A stretch of 64,000 bases of DNA from Corydoras sp. C115. Its lineage: Eukaryota > Chordata > Actinopteri > Siluriformes > Callichthyidae. The stretch lies in assembly GCA_019802505.1 (NCBI GenBank), contig JAFMOC010000071.1, forward strand, positions 558,001 through 622,000. The letters run 5' to 3'. Position numbers and translations under genes: made by a program. Shown piece after piece: positions 1 to 10,360 of this stretch. Positions within the stretch are counted from its first letter, which is position 1. Every line of letters begins with the position of its first letter. The notes under the pieces are model-generated. The model saw only the letters and a program-made list of their open reading frames with translations. It was not told where the DNA came from and made no database searches.

Positions 1-910
1 TGTTTCCAGCGAGTTATACTTATTCCAGTCACACCCAAAGGATTACTATAAAAGACAGCTGTGATAGCAGCAGTAAAAGTATATAAATAAATAAAAAGGA
101 ATGGTGCATGGGTTTCTGTTTCCCAGTGTAGAATTTATAATTACACTTTATGGATCCTTTCTTGTGTAGCATTACATTAAAAAAGAAGGTACTTTGGCTT
201 TTGAGAAACACCACAGAAGAATGATTGCCATTGTGTAAAGGAGTTCTTCATAATTCATAATCATCGGTTGATTTATGCCACAATGAACTGAATATGATTT
301 TACAATTTTACTTTTTAAATACACCTTATGGACAAAACATTTTGGACACCAACATATTATAGCTTTTGTAAGATTTTGTTTTCTAAATTTTAAATTAGAT
401 CTGCCCATGTATTTAGAGGGGTATTTGTGTGTACAGACAAGATGACCTGGCTGTCAATCTTCATTCTAGTTTATTTCAAAGGTGTTCTTTGGGTTTGAAA
501 TCAGGGCTCTGTGTAACTCATTATGTCATTACATTGCTTTAGGTTAATTTGGAAGACACTTATATCCAAAATGTCTTTCAACTGTTCAAACTAGATAGTT
601 TAGGCTCAAAATACAGGGTCAACCATAATACACCCCCAGAACAATAAAGTTTGCTTTTTGTGGAGTTTCAGATTGATAGCCCAACGCCTTTAACACTGAG
701 CTTCTCACTGTCAAATCAACTGTGCCTTTTGGGACCTTTTTTTTTGCACTAGGGTACAGTAAGTAATACAAAGACATGCAAGGTCCTGCCAATCTGATTT
801 TTTGGTGAAAGCTTACAGTTGTGCAAAAAACATGGTAAGGTTGTTGATTTTACACACCTGTGGCAGTGGAACTGAATAAATCACTTGAATTTAACAATTA
901 AGTATGGAGG

Positions 911-1321
911 GGGAGGTACAATGGCTTAATGTTTAGCATGTTCACCTCTCAGCGCTGGGGATCCCGGTTCAAATCCCAATCTGGTTGGAGTTTCCATGTT
1001 TTCCCTGTGTCCCTTGGGTTTCCTCCAGATTCTCGGGTTTCCTCCCTTTCCCAGCCCAAAACATGGATATAAGATCAATTGACTGCTCTAAATTGACCAT
1101 ATATAGTCAGTATGTATGTGTGTTTGAGTGAGTGAGTGAGTGAGTGAGTGTGTGTGTGCCCAGCAATAGGTTCACACCCTGCCCTGGGTGTTTCTGGCTA
1201 GCCCCTGAGACAATCTCCCATGGATGGACATGGGGAACCCCTCCGCAACCTAGTAGATAATTAAGCAGAAGGTAATGAATGAATGATTAAATGAATGAAT
1301 GAATGAATAAATGAATGAATG
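911..1321 (+). repeat. SINE-A copy, full length, diverged
   Basis: The tRNA-like head shows an A-box-like stretch (ATGGCTTAATG) and a B box (GGTTCAAATCC). Then come the family body (TTTCCATGTTTTCCC, CCCAAAACATGG, CTCCCATGGATGGACATGGG) and a GAAT/GAATAAAT tail. A GAGT/GT microsatellite has grown in the middle (about 1125-1156). The copy is old, with many substitutions, and lies in kcnd2 intron 1. Confidence 0.85.
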
Positions 1322-1753
1322 CAGTACTGAGTCCCAACAATTTGTCCATATAGTTTATATGATTGCTTTAAAGAATAAATGAAAAGATAGTTGTAGATGG
1401 AGCTCTAGAGTTTACAATCTGAATTCTACAGTTCATGGTGAATTTCATAACAAATAAATGTGAATTGAGTAGTACAACTAATACAGGGAATAAAATGTAA
1501 TGTAATACTACTTTGTCGATGATTGTTAAAGTCAAAAACTTACAGCTTGTATTTTACGTCACAAGCATCTCATCAGCTTGCCCCCGGAGCACTGCCATTT
1601 GCACTTGGTGTTATGACAGCAGCCGCACTGCGCCTGATAAGCGCGGGGTGACTTTCTGACAGCAAGGTTTGATGACTGGCCAGGATCCTGACTCAATGCC
1701 TAAACGGGCCTGTAAGTATGAGCGCAGCGTTTGTGCTCCGCGCGTTTCAGCCC

Positions 1754-1774
1754 CTCAGAACAACGGACAGCGCC
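1754..1774 (+). promoter_or_regulatory. RE1/NRSE-like REST binding site
   Basis: The 21 bases match the classical RE1 consensus at 18 positions, by my alignment. The left half reads CTCAGAAC and the right half ACGGACAGCGCC is a perfect match. Mismatches are at consensus positions 1, 6 and 9. The site lies 559 bp inside intron 1 from the exon edge, within the CpG-rich block. REST represses neuronal genes in non-neuronal cells through such sites, so it could restrict kcnd2 expression. Binding is inferred, not shown. Confidence 0.65.
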
Positions 1775-2326
1775 AGCACGGTAGGAAAAACGCCTTGCGG
1801 GTAACTTCAGCACCAGGGAGAGCGCACACCATTTAAAACAACGGCGCTGTATTAGAATAGCTTTGCGTTTTGACAGCCAACAGCATGCCTGTTGGTTTTC
1901 TGAGTTGCAATTACACCACTGCTCCAAATTGCCCCAAGATAAAACTCTCCTGCAAGCCTCCCTAATGCATCTATTAGAGTGCTTCACCGCGCACGAATAA
2001 GCGTGCGCAAGTGCGCCTGCGGGGTTTTTGACATATCATTTTATTGATCTCTCCCTCGTCCTTGATGTGCGTTCTATATTTAGCCCAATATCCTTCTGCA
2101 CTGTTGTAGCTACGATGATATTACTTTGATCCAGTTTGTTGACTGCAACTAATTTCCCACGAGGCGGATTATCACGAGGTCATGTGGTGGTTCGTTTGAC
2201 CTTTTTCGTGTCAGACGGAATCCGGGCGTTGTAATTAATTTATTCATATTTAAACAAGTCATACAGCATTGGTATTTCCTAACAACGCCCCTCCCACACG
2301 CGCGCGGACGCGGCGTTATCGCTCTG

Positions 2327-2332
2327 ACTTAC
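2327..2332 (-). other. kcnd2: splice donor of kcnd2 coding exon 1
   Basis: On the minus strand the exon ends CTGGG and is followed by GTAAGT, a perfect donor. The exon stops after two bases of the glycine codon of TTLG (phase 2), within the TTLGYG selectivity filter. Human KCND genes are split at this same place. Reading on through the donor gives TAA at once, so translation requires splicing. Confidence 0.93.
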
Positions 2333-3444
2333 CCCAGAGTGGTCATAGTGACGATGGTGTACCAGAAGGCCGCGGGGATGCTGGTGAACTTGCTAGAGTT
2401 TGAACCTTTCTCGGCGTAGAACATGACTGTGGCAAAGATAATGATGGCCATAGTGAGAGAGAAGAGGAGGAATCCCAGCTCCGAGGCGCAGCTTTTTAGC
2501 GTGTAGCCCAAGATGCGCAGGCCAGCTGAGTGGCGGGAGAACTTAAAAATCCGAAATACTCGGAAGACCCGGAGGGTGACGAAGGCTCCACTGACGTCCT
2601 CGTTGTTTGTCATGACGAGGCCGATGTAGTATGGCATGATGGCAACAACGTCGATGATGCTCATCACGCTTTTAACAAACTTGTACCTGCTTGGCGCAGC
2701 GATCAGGCGCAACAGGTACTCGACAGTGAAGATCATGACGCAGGCCGTGTCCAAGCAGAAAAAGGCGGTCTCATAGCGCTCTCCACACGAAACCTCCCTG
2801 GCCCGGTTGAGGGTAATGCCGCATGGGACTGTCTCCACCACGTTTGCCATGACCGACACGGCGATGAAGAAACCAGTGACATAATAGAACACCAAAGCCA
2901 TGGTGCTGGTATGGGGATTCTCAAAGGCACGCCACATGGACTCGCGGTATGTCATGTCCGGCAGTGCCAGCTCGTTGTTATTCTCCGAATCCTCATCGTC
3001 CTGTATCCGCTCGGCATTCTCACGCCGTCGGTCTTTGTACTCTTCGTAACAGCAGTCCCCAATAATTTCAGGAATGATCCCAAAGAAGGCAAGCTCCTCG
3101 TCGTATGCCGAGATGCATTCGTGGCGCGGGTAGTGCAGCTTCCCGGTGCGATAAAAATTCAGAATGTGTCGGAAGATGTCCGGGTCGCGGTCGAAAAAGT
3201 ATTCGTTTGTCTCCTCGTGGTAAAAGAAATCGCGCTCGGTACTGCCCAGAAGGGTGTCCGGGTAACGTTCCAAGGTGTTGCGCCACGTCTGGAACCGGGT
3301 ACCACTCACGTTCAGGATGATCAGACCGTCCTGGGTTCGCCTCTTGTCCCGTGGGGGCGCAGGCATAGGCGCGCTCGCCACGGGCATCCATCCTATAGCC
3401 GCTGCACGGGCAAAAGGTAGCCAGGCTGCAACTCCTGCCGCCAT
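2333..3444 (-). CDS. kcnd2: Kv4 A-type potassium channel, exon 1 (Kv4.2-like)
   Basis: The exon encodes residues 1 to about 371 of a Shal/Kv4 voltage-gated potassium channel, which carries the fast subthreshold A-current in neuronal dendrites and in heart. Visible in order: the N terminus MAAGVAAWLPFARAAAIGW that binds KChIP; the T1 tetramerisation domain (about 41-140) with the zinc motif H104-X5-C110-X20-C131C132; S1 (about 183-205), S2 (224-247), S3 (258-279); S4 (287-310) with R292, R295, R298, K301, R304; S5 (320-344); and the pore helix ending at TTLG. The ATG at 3444 has a good context (A at -3, G at +4) and matches the family start. The upstream in-frame codon at 3483 is GTG, not ATG. 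Kv4.2 is preferred over Kv4.3 for MPVASAPMPAPPR, DPDIFRHILNFYRTGK and SIPAAFWYT. The S1-S2 loop (ITLNRAREVS) is diverged. The S6 segment and C terminus lie in later exons outside the window. No frame break is seen. Confidence 0.95.
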
Positions 3445-4600
3445 TCTGACCTCGTGTTGCGAAAGATGGTCCAACTTAAGCACACTCGACGCTCCGTTTC
3501 GCGCTCACAGACCCACTACTGGTAAACAGACATCTGCAGAAAAGATTGGAGAATCGGGTCATAACTGCTCATAAAGTTTTAAAAACGCTGTCCAAGCTCT
3601 TGAAATTTGACGACATGTGAGTTAAGAGTCGGGCAAACACGATTTGTGAATGACAAATGTGAAAATAGTACTCTGAGTATGCAAAATGTGTGCGCGTAAA
3701 ACCTCGTCTCCGGCTAAATTACGCAATCGTAGGTTTAAGCGTTTGAGAAGAAACTTACCTCCACATGAATACGGCTCAAAAGAAGAAATACTACCAGCAT
3801 CTGACCTGACCTGTAGTCCTCGTCAGATGCCGTTTTTACTCTGGAAAAAAAGTGTTTCAATTTTGGAAAGGGGGACAGCAACAAGTTTAGCACTTCGGTA
3901 AGTCAAAGCAGTAAGTCAGAAGTCATCGGTTACTCCGTAGTTGAAACGAAAGCAGTGCCAGAGCGCAATGTCACGGTGGTCCACACACGAGGCAAGACCT
4001 TAATCAGAGAGTGTGATAAGACTAGAAAGCCCGCATCTGTCTCCTCTCCGGTCTGCTCAGTTCACACTGATGACAGAACTAAAAAGAAAAAAAAAACGTA
4101 ATCCAAGCGCACGCGCAAAAAGATGGAGAAAAGCTCCACCGAGCCGGGGTTTAGGACAGAGCAGCAACAAATGATCAGGCAAAAGCCGGAGACTCGGGTA
4201 TAAAGATGCGCGCATGCGGCGGAGCGCCTCTCAGCTTCGGGCGCGTCGGAGGCGGGTCACGTGCTTCACGCACCGGCTCCTGCTGTGCGCGAAATCGAGC
4301 TCTGAAGGAACAGTGCAGCTGTTGCGGTGTGCGGTGTAAACGGGAGATCTGCAGTGAACGACATCTGATGCATTTCGAGCAGAGAGAAGAGAGAGGTGAA
4401 GCTGACATGTGCTGAAAGTCACTACACCTTCAAAAGTCAAAACACAGTCGAATTCTTCGTAATACGCGGGAAACGGCGACGGAAAGAGCTGAAAACGTTT
4501 GCGGATGCTTTCAGCGGGACTTTCGCAACTGGTGTGTGCGGGGCCGCTAGATGGAGACAGGTGTCAAAGGAGATGGAGACATGAAGCTGGTAAAAAAAAT
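3445..4600 (-). promoter_or_regulatory. kcnd2: kcnd2 5' UTR and promoter region
   Basis: This is CpG-rich sequence immediately upstream of the start codon. In mammals the KCND2 5' UTR lies mostly in the same exon as the start codon, so I expect the leader and transcription start here. The exact start cannot be placed. The most GC-rich part is 4195-4345, with a GC box (GGCGGG at 4251-4256) and an E-box CACGTG (4258-4263). Short open frames on both strands here look like by-products of high GC content. Confidence 0.55.
4199..4205 (+). promoter_or_regulatory. TATA-like box pointing away from kcnd2
   Basis: TATAAAG sits in a GC-rich context (CTCGGGTATAAAGATGCGCG) on the plus strand, with a GC box and E-box about 50 bp downstream. 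It would direct transcription divergent from kcnd2. This could be an upstream antisense promoter, or a chance match in a CpG island. The ATG right after it is too close to be a start codon for that promoter. Confidence 0.3.
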
Positions 4601-4689
4601 ATGGTTATAGGAATATTTAATAGTATTTTTGGAAAAAAAGAAACAAACAAAGGGCATATTTGAGGTTTAAGGGATTTACAATACCGGTT

Positions 4690-5295
4690 TCCACTCTCAA
4701 AGTGTTCACTGTATCAGCTCCAAGTACCATACAGATTCACTTTATAGTTTTGAAGTTATAGACTGTAATCCATTAGTGGCTCTGTATACTTTTATAGGCT
4801 TTTTTTTACATTGATCTATTGGTCAGGACCCCATGACTACAGATCTGAGGATGATTCTCAGCACCTCAGTGACATCACTCGTGACAGTGTATCAGTGTGT
4901 GTTGGTTGATACAAGTGGATCACACACAGCAGCGTTTTTGGTATTTTTTTTGGTATTTTTTTTATTTAATAATGTACACGCTATACAACCCCTACCTTAC
5001 TGCTCCATCTTATACTGCTGATGTTATATTAGAAATCCCTGTAGCTGTCGTTAAATATTCTAGTTTCTCTAATCCACTAATCCTTCATCACTGCTTACAG
5101 AATGCTGGTGTAGCACTGTCACTAAGACACAAAATACACTTACACAGCACCACCCAAATAGTACCTGCTTTGTGGATATCCATTCCATCTATTAGAGAAC
5201 AGGGTAAAAAAGGACTAACAATTTATGTAGAGAAACATGAATTACAATCTATAATTGCACACTCTCATAAATTATGTTTCTTTGAGGGGTCTTTT
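4690..5295 (+). mobile_element. degenerate foldback-type MITE (FB-1)
   Basis: The sequence resembles a common teleost foldback repeat whose halves are inverted copies. The left half has GGTCAGGACCCC, GATTCTCAGCACCTCAGTGAC and AAGTGGATCACACACAGCAG. The right half has CACTGTCACTAAGACACA, AGCACCACCCAAATAGTACC and GAACAGGGTAAAAAAGGAC. The family is recognised from memory and not named. The short open frames across it are not genes. Confidence 0.55.
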
Positions 5296-5410
5296 GTAAA
5301 AAAGTTTACCACAAACTCACCAAACCCCAAACAGACTCAAAATGAATACAGAATATGCTTTATGTGCTTTTTGTGTTCTATTTTCATCTCATCTTATTAT
5401 TTATTATTCT

Positions 5411-5712
5411 TTAATTGATCCTATACTCGGTTCATGGGGGTGTACCCTATGCCAATTCAGGATTGAACGTTTCGGACCCTGGCAATACACACAGAACAGG
5501 GCACAAATCCATTGCTGGGGACACACTCACTCTCTCTCTCACACACACACACACACCCACCCACACCCACACACACACACACACACACACACTATATGGA
5601 GCAATTAAGAGCATCAAATTTATATTGAATCCATGTTTTTGGACTGTGGGATGAAACAGAAAAACTCACACAAACTTGGGGAGAACATGGAAACTCCACC
5701 CAGTTCAGCATT
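5411..5712 (-). repeat. SINE-A copy with internal (CA)n
   Basis: Antisense family landmarks are ATCCTATACTCGG (tail side), ATGTTTTTGGACTGTGGG and GAGAACATGGAAACTCCACC (head side). A CA/CCACAC microsatellite occupies about 5535-5592, where the GTGAGT-rich middle of other copies lies. The tRNA-like head itself is missing or too decayed to see. Confidence 0.75.
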
Positions 5713-7874
5713 AACAATATACCACAACCAATTGCCTTATTACACTAGAAGCAGATGGTTATTTATGCATTAATACCATTCATATTCAATCATTCATTAC
5801 CCTCCACATAATCCTAGGGTTGTGGGGGTTGTATTAATAATAATACAATAATTTGTATTTTTCTTTAAGCTTCTTTTGAGTTTAAGTTGTGTCCAGCATT
5901 TAGTATGTCACTATGTGGTCAGAGAATGCCTTCTAATAAGCTTTTGAATCCTAAAATGTTGTTCTGAAGGGCCGGATTATTAACAAGGATTGATTTCTGT
6001 AATTTTGCATGTCTGATTAAGCTCATTAGTTAATCCCCATGGGCAGTAGGTGTGTTAGATCATCAAAGTGTAATGAAACCCTTCAAGTCTGAAATCATGC
6101 ATCCGTTGTTCATTAATGTTCGAGCATTATTTAATTTATGCAAATTGCTTACAAATCATAATGGTACTCATGATATGACCATCATCTATAATTTAACATG
6201 TCATCAGTTCAACAACTAATTTTCGACGAAAATTGCAGTTTGCCAAATGCATGCAAAGTGTTTCATTTAACACCAGGAATGAAGGACCACTAATTCTTAA
6301 TGCCAGCAACCAATGCCCTTCAAAACATGAATTTACTGGGTATAACTACAACATCTCTGACAGCATGGGTAATGAACCACAGCCTCCCTGGAATGCTTTA
6401 CTGCTGGGCCCTGAGTTACATTACCACTCATACAGTTAAGGATATGTGAAAATATGTCAGCATGCTCAAGTGTGACTGACTTGAGGTTTCGGTAATTGTG
6501 CAAAACTTATCCCAGGAGGCACCCCTCCCCTCCCAATAGAGTACAACCACTTTGCTAAAGCTGACTGAGTTCGCAAGCCAACACAGCTGTGCCGTGTGTG
6601 CATCAGGAGGGAGAGTGGGAGAGAGAGGGAACACATAATGAGAAAGGGAATAGAAGAAGTAAAAAAAGGAAAGAGAAAAAAAGGAGGTGATTGTATGAGC
6701 GAGACAAAGAGGGTGTGAAAGAGAAATGGGAGGAATAAAGATACTACAAGACTGTGTGGAAATAAGCTTAATTAAATCCTGTAGTTATATCTCACTGCCC
6801 TTAAAAATGATATATGCCTACCAGCACTGCTCCAATGCTTTATTCTTCTCTTAGAACCCAAGACCAAAATGTCAGTGATATAATTGCTCATATTTGCCTC
6901 CATACAGAATAGAAGTGGTAAAAATATTTATGAACCAGGGAGAAAGTGATTAATTGGTAGAGCTTTACGAGCAACTTTTGGTGCATTTATCCATGACCAC
7001 ATATTTCATCTTCTTTATTATAATTAACCCAGATAGAATTTTGTTCTGTCATCTTTCTAGGCACGTTTTGTTCAGAGCATCTCCCCACCTAAGCTTGGAG
7101 AAGTCGCGCAAAATGTAACATCCTGTGGTGTCACCATGGTTACCAGTAAATCTATTTCAGGCCCATGGACTGGCATCCACAGACATATAGCATATTTTAC
7201 CCTATCACACAGCATTCAAACTGAACTTTACCGGACGTCTGTACTTTGTGCTTCTTTGTTCTTTTGCAGGTGGAACTGAAGTGCTTTTGCAAGTGCTGGA
7301 TTTCCCTTTTGCCCTGAGGAAGCTATGCCATAGTTAAATGATCCCAACATCACAAATGCTTGTCAAATCAATAGCTAACACAAGTCAAGAAAATCAGTTT
7401 GGTCCATTTTCCAGAGGGTCAACACAGAATAACTTGTGCATCCTATGATGATTGTCTATTAAAACTGTATCACTTTCTTTCAGAGTAGAGTCTCAGAGTA
7501 CAGGTAAGGTGGATGATTTAATCAATATGTGCATAGTTCACAATGTATGCGAACCCATAGAGGCAAATTATCTACTATTTAATGCCCATCATTTCTTTGT
7601 TAATGGAAAAATTCAACAAAGCACAGAGAGAACATGCACACACAATGTACACACAGGCCTGTTAAGTACACAGAGTCTATGTTTATAAAACAACACTATT
7701 GTTTTTTTGTTTTTTGAACTGCTTATTTATTTTAAAACATAAAACATTATTCACAAATTTTAACATAAGATACATATGTAATCTAGATTAGTAAAAAATA
7801 TAGATGTAGTCCAATAACTTTAATCACATTATTTTGTATGAAAAAACAAGAAATACCAAATAATAATAATAAAT
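5713..7874. other. no gene; unique AT-rich DNA
   Basis: No ORF with coding character is seen. 5870-6230 is notably non-repetitive, with homeodomain- and POU-like words (ATTAATG, TTTATGCAAATTG), and could be a conserved enhancer. 6590-6740 is purine-rich (GAGAGAGGGA, AAAGGAAAGAGAAAAAAAGG). 7080-7160 contains GTCACCATGGTTACC, an imperfect RFX-like palindrome. The rest shows nothing I recognise. Confidence 0.5.
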
Positions 7875-8005
7875 ATCCATCCATTCATTATCTTCAGCTT
7901 AATCCTCTACTAGGGTCATGGGGAGGGGGGTTCCCCATACCCATCAAGAGAAGAGCATTTCGGGCGCTGGGCAAATACACCAAGGACAGGGTGCCAATCA
8001 AGGCA
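7875..8005 (-). repeat. SINE-A 3' fragment
   Basis: Antisense tail end of the family: CCATTCATTATCTTC, AATCCTCTACTAGGGTCATGG, GGGCGCTGGGCAAATACACC, then GGACAGGGTGCCAATC. It stops before the tRNA-like head, so it is 5'-truncated in SINE orientation. Confidence 0.8.
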
Positions 8006-9154
8006 TTTACAGAATTTACATTTTAGTCAGTATTGGTAACCATTTTTTATTAAGTTTATCAGATTTAGTTGTAATTTTGCTGTGGTTTTCTACATAAAAA
8101 TGACAACACTATTGTGACTCACACAGAATTAGATTAAAATAAAAAAATAAAAATGATGTTCAGGGGAAAAGATTTATTGTGACAGCAAAATATGTTTTGA
8201 TAAAATATATGCACAGTCTCTGCATCAATCTTGCTTTTATACACAGGCTAATTACCAAAATTATGGACACTGATGCACACTTACACCATCACAGAAGCTG
8301 GGTTTTGCAATTTAGAAATTAAAAGGAAACAAAATTAAGTAGAAAATATGGAATTGTATCTTAGGTAACCTTAGGCCTAAACATTTTATTGGCATTCTAC
8401 ACAAAATTTGGCTAAAGGTTTTTCTTTACCTATTACAGTTTCATGTGGCATTTCTTGACACAGTAACTGTCCATGTTGAGTAACAGTGTGTGTCGAGGGA
8501 AAAAAGGCGGAGCCAATGGTGATGACTTTGATTATGCTTAATTAATGCACCTGACATAGCTCTGCCTAATCAACATGTGCACCATTTAAAACAGGGACCA
8601 TCACATGCCATGGGAGAGACTTTCCATTGAAACTTGACAGGACGGGTGGGAAGTTAGACATGGCACAGTTATGGTCAAGGAAATTTTGTAAAGCCTGTCA
8701 TGCAGTGACTTTCTTAAGTACTTATGAGCCCATGTGACTACATGTGTCTTACACAATACTACTTAATCTTGCACGTCCAGCAGTAGTGTTCACTTTTGTC
8801 GATTACACACCAGGATTCTCTCCAGACTCCATCAGTAGTATAAACCATGATTCTTATTTATTTATTTTTTTTATTATTAAGGCATTGTTGAGTAAAAAAA
8901 TGAAAAACAGATATAGGACATCATAAAACCCAAAAATGACATCTTGAGAATTTTTTTGTTCCATCATAATCTATAAAGTGCAGTCATATTTTAATTTCAG
9001 TAATAGAAGTTTGTTGACAAATGTATAACATATGAGAGTGTGAAGAAAGGGGGAAAAGCTGTAAAGGACGCTATTCAGCTATTAAAAAAGTTTACTCCAC
9101 AGTTTGCTTCTTTGTTTTTTTTTTTTCTTTTGATTATTCTAAAATGATGAGGGA
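8006..9154. other. no gene; possible old LTR-like block
   Basis: AT-rich unique sequence. 8480-8720 (GGCGGAGCC, CTTAATTAATGCACCTGAC, GCCTAATCAACATGTGC) has the feel of an old fish LTR, but I cannot define ends or repeats. Nothing else is recognised. Confidence 0.35.
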
Positions 9155-9470
9155 ATAGTGTCATGGGGGGGGGGGGTTTCCCACACATTCAGGGAAAAAC
9201 ATTTTGACCACTGGGCTGATACACCCAGGACAAGATGCCAATCTATTGTTGGACACATTCACTCACAAACACACACACACCCACTTACCGACTTTATGTA
9301 GGGGGAATTTAGAGCAGGCAATTTACCATAAATCTATGTTTTTGGACTGTGGGAGGAAACCCATGCGGACACAGGAAGAAAATGGAAACTCCACTTAGAC
9401 TGGGATTCAAACCAGTTTCCCCAGCACTGAGAGGAGAATGTGCTAACCACTAAGATACCATGTCACCCTG
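9155..9470 (-). repeat. SINE-A copy, diverged
   Basis: It begins at a run of G (about 9165-9176), then TTTTGACCACTGGGCTGATACACCC and CCAATCTATTG, a short CA tract, ATGTTTTTGGACTGTGGGAGG, and the tRNA-like head complement TGCTAACCACTAAGATACCATG. An old, nearly full-length copy. Confidence 0.8.
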
Positions 9471-9977
9471 TTCTAAAACCATAAGCTTTAATATGCTGTT
9501 TAAGCACAGATTCAAAATAGCTGAGGTGATTCATTTACTTTTAGCTAAATAAGCATCAGTAAGACATATAATTAGAAATTTCCTTGATGTGGAGGACATA
9601 GGGTAAATCATTTGGGCCATTACTAAAAGATTCAAATTTGTTTGTCCGTTATCTGTAATTAATGGATTCTGCCACTTTAGTTAGATGACTTTTACATCAA
9701 CAACAGGTGATTATGTAATAAATGAGAACAATGTAATATGTAGCAGGGGAGGCAAGTGTCATGATGATCATTGGAAGGCTGTACTGGTATTTAAAATACA
9801 GATGTTCACCAATTAGCTGCTTAAAATAAGGTAAATCCTGTGTTAATTAAAACAAAATCAGCAGTGAACACAAAAAGAAAGTCATCTGTGTTGCTTTGTT
9901 TCAATATAAGTATATTAAAAAGCCAGTTAATTAAGTGATTCTTAAAGGTCAAACTCATTACTTCATGGTGCATTACT

Positions 9978-10104
9978 TGGTGCTCTGTCCTGGGTGTATC
10001 TGCCCAGTGCTCGAAAGGTCCTCCCATGGATGGGCACGGGGAACTCACCCTCGACTCTAGTAAAGGATTAAGTGGAAGATAATGAATGAATGAATGAATG
10101 AATA
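9978..10104 (+). repeat. SINE-A 3' fragment
   Basis: CTGTCCTGGGTGTATCTGCC, then CCATGGATGGGCACGGGG, AAGGATTAAGTGGAAGATAA and an uninterrupted (ATGA)n tail. The tRNA-like head is absent. Confidence 0.82.
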
Positions 10105-10224
10105 TATAAGTAGCTCATCATCCTTTAAACAACCATGTGGAAAACACAACCTGTGACTGTAGAAAAGATGTCAATCTGTTTGAGAAAGTCATATTGTGAA
10201 GGAGATGAGAAATGAGACATAATT

Positions 10225-10360
10225 TTTGAAAATTAAATGGCCACCACAGAGTCCATATCTGCACCCCATTAAAAATCTTTGGGATGTCCTGGAAATTAAG
10301 TCCTGGACGTTAAGTGGTGAAGCTCTCCCATAATTAATATTGGCAGGGAATTAAAGCAAC
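10225..10360 (+). pseudogene. Tc1-like transposase C-terminal remnant
   Basis: From about 10240 one frame reads WPPQSPYLHPIKNLWDVLEI, matching the conserved C-terminal motif of Tc1 transposases (WPPQSPDLNPIENLWD). The catalytic glutamate of PIEN is lysine and the aspartate of SPD is tyrosine, so it is inactive. Stop codons follow within about 60 bp. No terminal inverted repeats were found. Confidence 0.75.

Larger units (their letters stand above)
1..2326 (-). other. kcnd2: kcnd2 intron 1, 5' portion
   Basis: This is the beginning of the first intron of the minus-strand channel gene. It starts at the donor at 2332 and continues off the left edge. No exon is visible. The part near the exon (about 1560-2326) is CpG-rich and holds an RE1-like site. 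Positions 1-910 are AT-rich with no recognisable repeat or gene, 911-1321 is a SINE, and 1322-1560 is AT-rich unique sequence. In mammals KCND2 intron 1 is very long, so the absence of exon 2 from 2.3 kb is expected. Confidence 0.85.
1560..4570. promoter_or_regulatory. CpG-rich island around kcnd2 exon 1
   Basis: CG dinucleotides are abundant from about 1560 to 4570, in contrast to the AT-rich, CpG-poor rest of the window. The block covers the start of intron 1, the whole coding exon and about 1.1 kb upstream. That is the usual arrangement for a CpG-island promoter of a neuronal channel gene. Boundaries are by eye. A windowed CpG observed/expected count would settle them. Confidence 0.6.

Noticed and set aside
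2530..3420. 296-codon plus-strand open frame over the channel exon
   Set aside because: It is the antisense shadow of kcnd2 exon 1, whose codon usage and conserved domains are on the minus strand.
3445..3483. 13-codon N-terminal extension of the channel (LKLDHLSQHEVR)
   Set aside because: The codon at 3483 is GTG. The first in-frame ATG is 3444, which matches the Kv4 N-terminus and has a good initiation context.
4206..4440. Short arginine/cysteine-rich open frames in the GC-rich promoter region, both strands
   Set aside because: They overlap each other on both strands, show no domain and are expected in CpG-rich DNA.
5342..5654. TH-repeat open frames across CA tracts (also at 53803-54045 and 59583-59771)
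   Set aside because: These are translations of (CA)n microsatellites, partly inside SINE-A.
7130..7150. RFX-like palindrome GTCACCATGGTTACC
   Set aside because: Only about 10 of 14 positions match the X-box, too weak to call as a site.
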